Positions 1 through 6,229 of a DNA stretch of 13,234 nt are shown here, one piece after another. The notes beneath the pieces were generated by a model that saw only the letters and a list, made by a program, of their open reading frames with translations, searched no databases and had not been told where the DNA came from. The position numbers were made by a program, and so were the translations under genes. This DNA is from Pseudomonadota bacterium (GTDB lineage: Bacteria; Pseudomonadota; Gammaproteobacteria; Burkholderiales; SG8-39). The stretch covers positions 1 through 13,234 of the forward strand of contig JAKAIH010000018.1 of assembly GCA_021825225.1 (NCBI GenBank), given 5' to 3'. Every line of letters starts with the position of its first letter. Position 1 is the stretch's first letter.

Positions 1-113
1 TCTGATTTTCAACGTCGTGGGTTCTGGCCGGGTCAAGCGAGACCGCCGTTGCGCTCCCGCCACGACAGCCGCAGTCGCGGGCTGACGTTTACCCGAATTG
101 AAAGGCTGGAAAC
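1..113. other. Left-edge region upstream of ppiA; no confident gene
   Basis: No recognisable gene. On the plus strand one frame is open from base 2 to a TGA at 83-85 and could be the 3' tail of an upstream gene, but its 27 residues match nothing I know, so this is only a possibility. AAAGG at 101-105 is a plausible ribosome binding site for ppiA, 8 nt before its ATG. I see no convincing -35/-10 pair. A GTTTAC hexamer lies at 87-92. Confidence 0.35.
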
Positions 114-686
114 ATGCGTTCGCTCCCGCTCCTGTTAATGTGCTTTCTGTTCTGGTCGGCACAGGCGTTTGCGGCCGAGCCGCTGGTGGAGATGAAGACC
201 AGCGCCGGCGCCATACGCATCGAACTGTATCCCGACAAGGCGCCAAAAACCGTGTCCAATTTCCTGCAATACATCAAGGACGGCGCTTACAACGGCACGC
301 AATTCCACCGCGTCATCAACGGCTTCATGATCCAGGGCGGCGGCTTCGACCGGCAATTCCGGGAAACGAAAACCCGCGCGCCAATCGAGAACGAAGCCGG
401 AAACGGCCTGCGCAACGACAGCGGCACCATCGCCATGGCCCGCACCAGCGACCCGCAATCGGCAACAGTGCAGTTCTTCATCAATGTCGCCAACAACGAA
501 GCGCTCAATTTCCGCGAGCCCACCCGTGCGGGCTACGGCTACGCCGTGTTCGGCAAGGTAGTCCGCGGCATGGACGTGGTGATGCGCATCGCGCGCACAC
601 CCACCGGACCCGGCGGCCCTTTTGCCAGCGACGTACCGCTGCACCCCGTCGTCATCGAATCGGTTTCCCTCATCTCCAACAAATAG
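114..686 (+). CDS. ppiA: Periplasmic peptidyl-prolyl cis-trans isomerase, cyclophilin type
   Basis: A cyclophilin that catalyses cis-trans isomerisation of X-Pro peptide bonds, probably helping envelope proteins fold in the periplasm. The 190-residue product begins with a typical signal peptide: Arg2, a Leu/Phe-rich core, and an AFA-AE cleavage site after about residue 20. The mature part is a single cyclophilin domain with the [15 protein letters not shown] active-site block (catalytic Arg in HRV) and the later QFFINV and LNF motifs, as expected for the short bacterial type. The ATG at 114 is preceded by AAAGG at 101-105 and is the start that gives the signal peptide. It is followed after 10 nt by a cytosolic paralogue, so the two are probably co-transcribed. 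The family and export call is firm; the client proteins are unknown. Confidence 0.95.
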   Translation: MRSLPLLLMCFLFWSAQAFAAEPLVEMKTSAGAIRIELYPDKAPKTVSNFLQYIKDGAYNGTQFHRVINGFMIQGGGFDRQFRETKTRAPIENEAGNGLRNDSGTIAMARTSDPQSATVQFFINVANNEALNFREPTRAGYGYAVFGKVVRGMDVVMRIARTPTGPGGPFASDVPLHPVVIESVSLISNK

Positions 687-696
687 CGAGCACATC

Positions 697-1188
697 ATGG
701 TCAAATTGCACACCAATCACGGCGTCATTACGCTGGAACTCGACGCCGCCAAGGCACCGAAGACGGTGGAGAACTTCCTCGCCTATGTGAACAGCGGGCA
801 TTACGACAATACCGTGTTCCATCGCGTCATCGACGGTTTCATGATCCAGGGCGGGGGGTTCGCACCGGGAATGAAACAGAAGCCGACACAGGCGCCGGTC
901 GAAAACGAAGCGGCCAACGGCCTCAAGAACGAGCGTTATACCATTGCCATGGCGCGCACTTCCGATCCGCATTCGGCCAGTGCCCAGTTTTTCATCAACG
1001 TCAAGGACAACGGTTTCCTCAATCACAGTGCGCCGACGCCGCAGGGATGGGGCTATTGCGTGTTCGGCAAAGTGGTCGACGGCATGGATGTGGTGGACAA
1101 GATCAAGGGTGTGAAGACCGGCAGCCACGGCGGCCACCAGGATGTACCGACCGAAGATGTGGTAGTGGAACGCGCCGAAGCGCTGTGA
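697..1188 (+). CDS. ppiB: Cytosolic peptidyl-prolyl cis-trans isomerase, cyclophilin type
   Basis: Cytosolic cyclophilin of 163 residues, close to the usual PpiB length of about 164, catalysing prolyl cis-trans isomerisation during protein folding. It has no signal peptide and starts directly with the first beta strand (MVKLHTNHG). The [15 protein letters not shown] block, [15 protein letters not shown] and a C-terminal VFGKVV...D segment are all present. The frame is open upstream to 622, but the ATG at 697 is chosen because the homologous domain starts there, the upstream part overlaps ppiA, and the gap to ppiA is then only 10 nt. It is clearly a paralogue of the gene before it, differing in export. 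A GC-rich inverted repeat begins immediately after its stop codon. Confidence 0.96.
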   Translation: MVKLHTNHGVITLELDAAKAPKTVENFLAYVNSGHYDNTVFHRVIDGFMIQGGGFAPGMKQKPTQAPVENEAANGLKNERYTIAMARTSDPHSASAQFFINVKDNGFLNHSAPTPQGWGYCVFGKVVDGMDVVDKIKGVKTGSHGGHQDVPTEDVVVERAEAL

Positions 1189-1239
1189 GCGCCGGCCTGG
1201 TGTGCATGGCGCAGCGGGTGCGGCAGGAACGGCCGGCGC
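1189..1239 (+). repeat. GC-rich 9-bp inverted repeat directly after the ppiB stop
   Basis: GCGCCGGCC at 1189-1197 is perfectly complementary to GGCCGGCGC at 1231-1239, with a 33-nt loop. It starts at the first base after the ppiB TGA. No T-run follows on either strand, so it is not a standard intrinsic terminator. It might protect the 3' end of the ppi message or reduce transcription into lpxH, which begins 39 nt further on. The pairing is visible; any role is inference. Confidence 0.5.
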
Positions 1240-1278
1240 CCTGATCCGTTCTTCGCGCATACCGCGGCTCCGCCCCGC

Positions 1279-2007
1279 TTGAGCACACTGTTCATCTCCG
1301 ACCTGCATCTTTGCGCCGACCGGCCGCAGGGCAGCCGCGCGTTTTTCGGATTTCTCGAGCGCGAAGCGCGCGGCGCCGATGCGCTGTATATCCTGGGAGA
1401 TCTGTTCGAGTACTGGGTAGGCGACGACGACCTGGACGATGCATTCAATGCCGCGGTTGTCTCCGCCCTGGGTCGGCTGGTAGCCGGTGGCGTCCCGGTC
1501 TACCTGATGCACGGCAACCGCGACTTCGTCATCGGCGACGCGTTCGCGCGCGCGAGCGGGGTGACGCTGCTGCCCGATCCCACCCTGCTCATGCTGCATG
1601 GGCAGGCGGTGTTGCTGATGCACGGCGATACCCTGTGCACACTCGATGTGGAATATCAGGCCTTCCGGCGCGAGGCGCGCAGCCAGGTCTGGATCGGCAA
1701 TCTGATGCGGCAGCCGCTGGCCCAGCGCAAGGCGGCGGTCGAAGCCCTGCGCCGGAAAAGCGAGCAGGAAAAGCGCGTCAAGCCGGCCGAAATCATGGAC
1801 GTCGCGCCGTCCGAAGTCGATGCCGTATTACGCCGCTACAACTATCCGCGGCTGATTCACGGCCATACCCACCGCCCGGCGCGCCACGTACACCTAGTCG
1901 ACGGCCACGCCTGCGAGCGCTGGGTGCTGGCCGATTGGTATCAGGGCGGCAGTTACCTCGCTTGCGACACAGGCGGCTGCTGTGCCGTATCCCTGAACGA
2001 AAGCTGA
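1279..2007 (+). CDS. lpxH: UDP-2,3-diacylglucosamine diphosphatase
   Basis: LpxH hydrolyses UDP-2,3-diacylglucosamine to lipid X and UMP, an early step of lipid A synthesis at the inner face of the cytoplasmic membrane. The 242-residue product, close to the family norm of about 240, is a calcineurin-like metallophosphoesterase. Metal ligands are visible as D8 and H10 (SDLHL), D41 (GDLFEYWVGDDD), N80 (GNRD), H115 (HGDTLCT) and H196/H198 (HGHTH). YWVGDDD and the HGDTLCT block are LpxH signatures. The start must be TTG at 1279: the frame is open back to the ppiB stop but has no ATG or GTG there, and TTG places SDLHL at the usual position. No clear ribosome binding site precedes it. It follows ppiB by 90 nt in the same direction. 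Confidence 0.95.
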   Translation: MSTLFISDLHLCADRPQGSRAFFGFLEREARGADALYILGDLFEYWVGDDDLDDAFNAAVVSALGRLVAGGVPVYLMHGNRDFVIGDAFARASGVTLLPDPTLLMLHGQAVLLMHGDTLCTLDVEYQAFRREARSQVWIGNLMRQPLAQRKAAVEALRRKSEQEKRVKPAEIMDVAPSEVDAVLRRYNYPRLIHGHTHRPARHVHLVDGHACERWVLADWYQGGSYLACDTGGCCAVSLNES

Positions 2008-2047
2008 AAGCGGCGTACTGGCGGCTGGCGCAGTCGCCTACTTCAGC
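2003..2047. repeat. Short inverted repeat spanning the convergent lpxH/metZ stop codons
   Basis: GCTGAA at 2003-2008 pairs with TTCAGC at 2042-2047, enclosing the 30-nt gap between the convergent lpxH and metZ genes. The two stop codons lie at or inside the arms. There is no T-tract on either strand and six base pairs is weak, so this is at best a modest convergent hairpin. No better terminator is visible between the two genes. Confidence 0.25.
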
Positions 2048-3210
2048 CCGCGCTCCAGATCCGCCTGGATATCGCTGAGCGCCTCCAGGCCGACCGCCAC
2101 GCGCAGCAAACCCTCATTGATGCCGGCAGCCTTGCGCGCGTCGGCGCTGATGCGGCCGTGCGTAGTGGTGGCAGGATGGGTAATCGTGCTCTTGGTGTCG
2201 CCCAGGTTGGCGGTAATCGAAATCATGCGCGTCGCGTCCACCACCCGCCAGGCGGCCTCGCGCCCGCCTTTGACCTCGAATGACACCACTGCCCCGCCCA
2301 GGCGCTGCTGCTTTTTCGCCAGTTCGTATTGCGGATGCGATGACAGGCCGGGATAGTACACGCGCTCGATGCCAGGATGCCGTTCCAGCCATTGCGCCAG
2401 CTGCAGCGCGGCATGCGACTGCGCGTCCATGCGCAGCCGCAGCGTTTCCAGTCCCTTGAGCAGTACCCAGGCATTGAACGGCGAAAGGCTGGGGCCGGCA
2501 GTGCGCAGGAAACCGTAGACACCGTCCATCTCCGGGCCGCGTCGCCCCAGCACCGCTCCACCCAATACCCTGCCCTGCCCGTCCAGGTACTTGGTCGCCG
2601 AATGGATCACCAGATCCGCGCCGAGCTGCAGCGGCTGTTGCAACGCCGGCGTACAGAAGCAGTTGTCCACCGCCAGCAACGCTCCTGCCCGTTTCGCCAC
2701 CGCTGCCAGCGCAGCGATATCCGCAATCTCGGTAAGCGGATTGGAGGGGGTCTCGACAAACATCAGCCTGGTGTTGCCGCGCAACGCGCCCTCCCAGGCA
2801 GCTACGCTGGCGCCCGCAACGAAGGTGGTCTCCACACCGAATCTGCCCATGATGTTGGAAAACAGCTGCACCGTGGAGCCGAACACACTGGCCGAGCACA
2901 GCACATGGTCGCCGGCCTTGAGCAAGGCCATGGCCAGCGCCAGAATGGCCGACATGCCCGACGCGGTCGCGACGCAGGTCTCTGCGCCCTCAAGGGCCGC
3001 CAGGCGCTCCTGGAACGCGCTCACCGTGGGATTGGTGAAGCGCGAGTAGATGTTGCCTTCCTCGCCGCCGGTGAAACGCGCCGCCGCCTGCGCGGCATTC
3101 TGGAACACGAAACTCGAGGTGAGATACATCGCCTCGGAATGTTCGCCGAACTGACTGCGGTGTATGCCGGTGCGCAGCGCCAGGGTATCGAATTCGGATT
3201 GATTTGCCAT
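2038..3210 (-). CDS. metZ: O-succinylhomoserine sulfhydrylase
   Basis: MetZ is a cytosolic PLP enzyme that makes homocysteine directly from O-succinylhomoserine and sulfide, the direct sulfhydrylation route to methionine. The 390-residue protein belongs to the Cys/Met metabolism PLP family: phosphate-binding Y55 and R57 (IYSRFTNPT), ring-contacting D182 (VDNCF), and Schiff-base K207 in HSATKYLDGQGR, a form characteristic of MetZ as opposed to MetB or methionine gamma-lyase. The ATG at 3210 is chosen because MANQSEFDTLALRTG matches the usual N-terminus. An in-frame ATG at 3252 would add 14 unrelated residues and is unlikely. The Shine-Dalgarno sequence is weak. It lies downstream of a SAM-II-type riboswitch and terminator, which fits feedback by SAM. 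It converges on lpxH. Confidence 0.95.
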   Translation of the reverse strand: MANQSEFDTLALRTGIHRSQFGEHSEAMYLTSSFVFQNAAQAAARFTGGEEGNIYSRFTNPTVSAFQERLAALEGAETCVATASGMSAILALAMALLKAGDHVLCSASVFGSTVQLFSNIMGRFGVETTFVAGASVAAWEGALRGNTRLMFVETPSNPLTEIADIAALAAVAKRAGALLAVDNCFCTPALQQPLQLGADLVIHSATKYLDGQGRVLGGAVLGRRGPEMDGVYGFLRTAGPSLSPFNAWVLLKGLETLRLRMDAQSHAALQLAQWLERHPGIERVYYPGLSSHPQYELAKKQQRLGGAVVSFEVKGGREAAWRVVDATRMISITANLGDTKSTITHPATTTHGRISADARKAAGINEGLLRVAVGLEALSDIQADLERGLK

Positions 3211-3255
3211 GATTGCGTCCGTATGAATGGTAGTGCTTGCCTTGCAGCGCATCGC

Positions 3256-3276
3256 GAGGCATGAGCCTCAAATATA
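3256..3276 (-). promoter_or_regulatory. Possible metZ-proximal promoter and small hairpin
   Basis: On the minus strand a TATATT hexamer (plus-strand 3271-3276) looks like a -10 box, 61 nt before the metZ ATG and downstream of the riboswitch terminator. No good -35 box sits 16-18 nt upstream and there is no extended -10, so the evidence is weak. A 5-bp hairpin, GAGGC-TCAT-GCCTC (3256-3269), follows directly. If active, this promoter would bypass SAM control. Confidence 0.25.
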
Positions 3277-3292
3277 GCCCGCGCAAGAGCCG

Positions 3293-3320
3293 GTCGGGGC
3301 GAAGGCCCCCCCCTTCCGAC
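3293..3320 (-). repeat. Stable hairpin with an eight-base G tract in the metZ leader
   Basis: GTCG at 3293-3296 pairs with CGAC at 3317-3320, and GAAGG at 3301-3305 pairs with CCTTC at 3312-3316, around a run of eight G on the minus strand (3306-3313). It lies between the riboswitch terminator and metZ. No T-run follows, so it is not a terminator. Its function is unknown. Confidence 0.4.
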
Positions 3321-3339
3321 GCGAGCGGTCCCTAAAAGC

Positions 3340-3373
3340 AAAAAACCCGCTCAGCTTTGGCTAAGACGGGTTT
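3340..3373 (-). terminator. Intrinsic terminator between purF and metZ, the riboswitch expression platform
   Basis: Minus-strand RNA from 3373 to 3340 forms a long hairpin. AAACCCG (3373-3367) pairs with CGGGUUU (3349-3343). Inside, after one bulged U, C-UUAGC (3365-3360) pairs with GCUGA-G (3355-3350, one G-U pair), closing a CAAA loop. Six U residues (3345-3340) follow directly. On the plus strand there is no T-run, so it acts on minus-strand transcription only. It can end transcription from the purF operon and also from the leader promoter. Its inner arm UUAGC is also complementary to GCUAA of the riboswitch core, so the two structures exclude one another. Confidence 0.9.
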
Positions 3374-3378
3374 CCCAC

Positions 3379-3453
3379 GCTTTAGCTGTATTTGTATGCC
3401 GGTATGCAAACCAGTAACCGGCGGCGCCCGCAAGCTATGCTTCAAATCGGCGC
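3379..3453 (-). promoter_or_regulatory. SAM-II-type (SAM_alpha) riboswitch aptamer upstream of metZ
   Basis: Elements read 5'-3' on the minus strand: P1 strand GCGCC (3453-3449); GAUUUG (3448-3443); AGCUUGC (3436-3430); P1 closing strand GGCGC (3428-3424); an inserted hairpin, GCCGGU (3422-3417) with ACCGGC (3403-3398); A-rich linker AUACAAAUACA (3397-3387); and GCUAAAGC (3386-3379). GCUUGC pairs with GC-(UA)-AAGC to form the pseudoknot, leaving the UA for the ligand site. The GAUUU, UUGC and GCUAAA blocks, their order, and the H-type pseudoknot match the SAM-II class, which in alphaproteobacteria controls methionine genes. The next gene, metZ, is a fitting target, and a terminator follows directly. 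The extra hairpin is unusual. Identification is by eye, without a covariance search. Confidence 0.8.
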
Positions 3454-3459
3454 AGAGTT

Positions 3460-3488
3460 ACGTTACTACTGTAGCGCGCAGGTGTCAA
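3460..3488 (-). promoter_or_regulatory. Sigma70-type promoter for the metZ riboswitch transcript
   Basis: On the minus strand a perfect TTGACA -35 box (3488-3483) lies exactly 17 nt from TAACGT (3465-3460), which keeps the key first, second and last bases of the -10 consensus. The predicted start near 3453 coincides with the first base of the riboswitch P1 stem, which makes the assignment coherent. The -35 box begins 3 nt after the purF stop codon (3492-3494). It would give metZ its own SAM-controlled transcript, independent of the purF operon. Confidence 0.7.
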
Positions 3489-3491
3489 ACT

Positions 3492-5021
3492 TCAGGTCTG
3501 ACTCGTCTCCACCAGCCCGAGATCCAATTGGGTGCTTGACGCTTCCTCGGACGATCCCTCGCGCGCGCAATTGCGGTTGTTTTCCACACTGTCCAAATAT
3601 TCGCGCGTGACATCGCCGGTGATATAGCAGCCGTCGAAGCAGGAAGTTTCGAACTGTGACAGCCGCGGATTGGCCTCGCTCACCGCAGCCTTGAGAGCGT
3701 CCAGGTCCTGATAGATAAGCGCATCGGCGCCGATTTCGCGCGCGATCTCTTCTGTGCTGCGGCCGTTGGCGATCAGTTCCTGGCGCGTGGGCATGTCGAT
3801 ACCGTAGACGTTGGCATAGCGCACCGGCGGCGCGGCCGAGGCGAAGAACACGCGATTGGCACCGGATTCGCGCGCCATCATCACAATCTCGTGGCTGGTG
3901 GTGCCGCGCACGATGGAATCGTCGACCAGCAGCACGTTCTTACCCTTGAATTCCATCGCAACCGCGTTCAGCTTTTGCCGCACCGATTTCTTGCGTTCGC
4001 GCTGGCCAGGCATGATGAACGTGCGGCCGATGTAGCGGTTCTTGACGAAGCCCTCGCGATAGGACAAGCCCAGGTTCAGGGCGAGCTGCATCGCGCTCGG
4101 GCGGCTGGAATCCGGAATCGGGATTACCACGTCGATGTTCAGGTGCGCGTACTGATTCCTTATCTTTGCCGCCAGCTGCTCGCCCATGTGCAGCCGCGTC
4201 TCGTACACCGACACCCCGTCCATGAGCGAATCCGGACGCGCCAGGTAGACATACTCGAAAATGCAGGGGTTGAGCGAGGTCTTCGCCGCGCATTGGCGGC
4301 TGTAGAAATTGCCCTCTTCATCGATGAACACTGCCTCACCCGGCGCGACGTCGCGCACAATCTGAAAGCCCAGAGTGTCCAGCGCCACTGATTCGGAAGC
4401 CACCAGGTATTCGTAGCCCTTGCCGGTGTCGACGCGCCCGATCACCAGCGGCCGTATGCCGTAAGGGTCGCGGAATGCGAGCAGGCCGTATCCGGCGATC
4501 ATCGCCACCACGGCATAGGCGCCGCGGCAGCGCCGGTGCACCGCGCTAACCGCAGCGAAAATGATCTGCGGATCAAGCTTGTAATTGGTCGAGGCCTCCT
4601 GCAGTTCGTGCGCCAGCACATTCAGCAGCACTTCGGAATCGGAGTTGGTGTTGATGTGGCGCAGATCCTGGCGGAACATCTCCTGCTTCAGGCTCTCGGA
4701 GTTGGTGAGGTTGCCGTTGTGGCCGAGCACGATGCCGAAAGGCGAATTGACGTAGAACGGCTGCGATTCGGCCGCACTCGACGGCGAACCTGCGGTGGGA
4801 TAACGGCAATGCGCAATGCCCATATTGCCCGGCAGGGCACGCATATTGCGGGTGTGAAACACATCGCGCACCAGGCCGCCGCCTTTGTGCATGTGGAAGG
4901 TTTGCCCTTCGGAGGTAGCGATGCCGGCCGCATCCTGGCCGCGATGCTGCAGCACCAGCAGCCCGTCGTAGAGCAGCTGGTTCACCGGAGTCCTTGCGAC
5001 TACACCGAGTATCCCGCACAT
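3492..5021 (-). CDS. purF: Amidophosphoribosyltransferase
   Basis: PurF catalyses the first committed step of purine synthesis, turning PRPP and glutamine into 5-phosphoribosylamine in the cytosol. The 509-residue protein has both expected domains. The N-terminal Ntn glutaminase begins MCGILGVV, with Cys2 as nucleophile after removal of Met1, and carries [11 protein letters not shown] and HNGNLTN. The C-terminal phosphoribosyltransferase domain has the PRPP loop [13 protein letters not shown] at residues 363-375. [11 protein letters not shown] near residue 461 is a familiar late motif. The length matches the E. coli-type enzyme. The ATG at 5021 is preceded by a good AGGTGA Shine-Dalgarno sequence (5031-5026) overlapping the cvpA stop, so translation is probably coupled to cvpA. 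It is the last gene of the long minus-strand operon. Confidence 0.98.
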   Translation of the reverse strand: MCGILGVVARTPVNQLLYDGLLVLQHRGQDAAGIATSEGQTFHMHKGGGLVRDVFHTRNMRALPGNMGIAHCRYPTAGSPSSAAESQPFYVNSPFGIVLGHNGNLTNSESLKQEMFRQDLRHINTNSDSEVLLNVLAHELQEASTNYKLDPQIIFAAVSAVHRRCRGAYAVVAMIAGYGLLAFRDPYGIRPLVIGRVDTGKGYEYLVASESVALDTLGFQIVRDVAPGEAVFIDEEGNFYSRQCAAKTSLNPCIFEYVYLARPDSLMDGVSVYETRLHMGEQLAAKIRNQYAHLNIDVVIPIPDSSRPSAMQLALNLGLSYREGFVKNRYIGRTFIMPGQRERKKSVRQKLNAVAMEFKGKNVLLVDDSIVRGTTSHEIVMMARESGANRVFFASAAPPVRYANVYGIDMPTRQELIANGRSTEEIAREIGADALIYQDLDALKAAVSEANPRLSQFETSCFDGCYITGDVTREYLDSVENNRNCAREGSSEEASSTQLDLGLVETSQT

Positions 5022-5025
5022 GGTT

Positions 5026-5514
5026 TCACCTGTAACGGATGCGTTGCGCCAAATCTTTCGGCAGCGCCGGCTTCGCCGCCAGCACGGCCGTCTCTACCGG
5101 ACCGGACAGCGCCGCCTCGCGCCAGAAAGGCTCTTTCGGCAAGCTGGTCAAGCCGGCCAGCATCACCCCGACGAACACGATCGCGGCCCCGCGCAGCAGC
5201 CCGAACAAGGCGCCCAGTGCACGGTCGGCGAGACCCAAGCCTGCCGCGCGAAAAAGTTTGGCCAGCAGCAGGCCGGTCACGCCCGACAGCAGCAGCACGC
5301 CGAGGAAGATGATCAGGTAAGCAATGATCGCCCTCAGCACCTGCGACAGGCTCGCCGGCAGCCACTGCGCCAGTTCCTGCGCGAACAGGCCCGACAGTAT
5401 CAGTGCCGCCGCCCACCCCGCCAGCGCGGTGATTTCCCGCACCGCTCCCCGGATCACTGCCAACAGCACCGACAGGCCGAGGATGGCGATAACGACATAA
5501 TCAAACCACGTCAT
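5026..5514 (-). CDS. cvpA: CvpA family inner-membrane protein
   Basis: A 162-residue integral membrane protein of the CvpA (colicin V production) family. About four hydrophobic segments are visible, near residues 5-25, 30-50, 60-85 and 105-128, followed by a short polar C-terminal tail. The family is needed for colicin V export in E. coli and has been linked to envelope stress and bile resistance, but its biochemical function is not settled. The start codon overlaps the stop of the upstream SPOR gene by 4 nt (ATGA, 5511-5514), and the stop lies 4 nt before purF. The cvpA-purF pair is a widely conserved arrangement in proteobacteria, which supports the name. Confidence 0.92.
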   Translation of the reverse strand: MTWFDYVVIAILGLSVLLAVIRGAVREITALAGWAAALILSGLFAQELAQWLPASLSQVLRAIIAYLIIFLGVLLLSGVTGLLLAKLFRAAGLGLADRALGALFGLLRGAAIVFVGVMLAGLTSLPKEPFWREAALSGPVETAVLAAKPALPKDLAQRIRYR

Positions 5515-6140
5515 CGGCTCGCGACTGCACCGGGCCTGAGTCCCATCGCAACCAGCTTGACGCGCGCCTTCTCAGCCGCCTCCTTGGTGGCAAACGGCCC
5601 GGCGCGCACGCGCGTCAGTTCACCCTTGTTGGTCTTGACCGGCTCAGTATAGGACTTTAGCCCCGCCGCAGATAGCCGGCTACGCAACTGCTTCACGTTC
5701 TTTTTATCGGAGAATGCGTCGAGCGCCACGACCCAGGTCTGGTCGTTGAGCGCGGCCTGTGCACGCTGTGCCTCGGACTTATTGAGCGGCTTGACGTCCT
5801 CGCCTGCCGTAGCCGGCTCGGCCTTCGACACCGCGGGCGCCGCCGCCTTGACCGGAGGTGGTGATTCTGCCTTGGCCGGCGCGATTTCGGCTTTCTTTTC
5901 AGGCATCGGCGCGGCAGGCTCCGGTGCAGGCGCTGCAGACACTGGCGGCGCGACGCGGGTATTGAAACCACCCGAATTCTGATTCGGAATTTGCACGCTC
6001 AACGGCGGACCGGCCGGGCCGGGCTCCTTATCGAGAATCAGCGGCAGGATGATGACGACGAAAGTCACCAGGGCGATGGCACCGACCAAGCGGCGCCGGG
6101 CACGCCGTTTCAGCTGCAGGGCTTCTTCGCTTTCCGCCAT
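5511..6140 (-). CDS. dedD: DedD-like SPOR-domain cell division protein
   Basis: A bitopic inner-membrane protein with a periplasmic peptidoglycan-binding domain, probably acting at the division septum. Of its 209 residues, 1-17 are a basic cytosolic tail (KRRARRR), about 18-36 form one transmembrane helix, and about 40-125 are a low-complexity Pro/Ala/Lys linker. Residues 133-206 are a SPOR domain, starting WVVALDAFSDKKN and with RVRAGPFATKEAAEKA near its end. SPOR domains bind glycan strands stripped of stem peptides at septa. The position between folC and cvpA matches that of dedD in E. coli, though the linker is not alignable by eye, so the symbol rests on architecture and neighbours. The ATG at 6140 has an AAAGG Shine-Dalgarno sequence at 6150-6146. 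Confidence 0.88.
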   Translation of the reverse strand: MAESEEALQLKRRARRRLVGAIALVTFVVIILPLILDKEPGPAGPPLSVQIPNQNSGGFNTRVAPPVSAAPAPEPAAPMPEKKAEIAPAKAESPPPVKAAAPAVSKAEPATAGEDVKPLNKSEAQRAQAALNDQTWVVALDAFSDKKNVKQLRSRLSAAGLKSYTEPVKTNKGELTRVRAGPFATKEAAEKARVKLVAMGLRPGAVASR

Positions 6141-6229
6141 CTAGACCTTTGAGTTCATTGCAAAATGATGAAATATCTCCCCTCATGCCCCCTAAGTCAG
6201 AGACCGTTTCTGAAATTCTGAAACTGCCT
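6141..6229 (-). other. folC-dedD intergenic gap with a short tandem repeat
   Basis: This 89-nt gap is one of the two largest in the operon. It contains TTCTGAAA twice in perfect tandem (plus strand 6208-6223), which also lets GTTTC and GAAAC pair across it. No T-run follows on the minus strand, so it is not an intrinsic terminator, and I see no convincing promoter. The composition is more AT-rich than the neighbouring genes. Confidence 0.4.

Noticed and set aside
670..1623. Minus-strand open frame of 317 codons opposite ppiB and lpxH
   Set aside because: Both plus-strand genes have full-length family motifs. The antisense product is low-complexity His/Arg/Ala-rich and spans a gene boundary.
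3374..3491. tRNA or free-standing small RNA between purF and metZ
   Set aside because: I found no acceptor stem, no T-loop GTTCRA and no clover-leaf. The structured RNA there is better explained as a SAM-II riboswitch, although a short terminated RNA of about 115 nt would accumulate when SAM is high.
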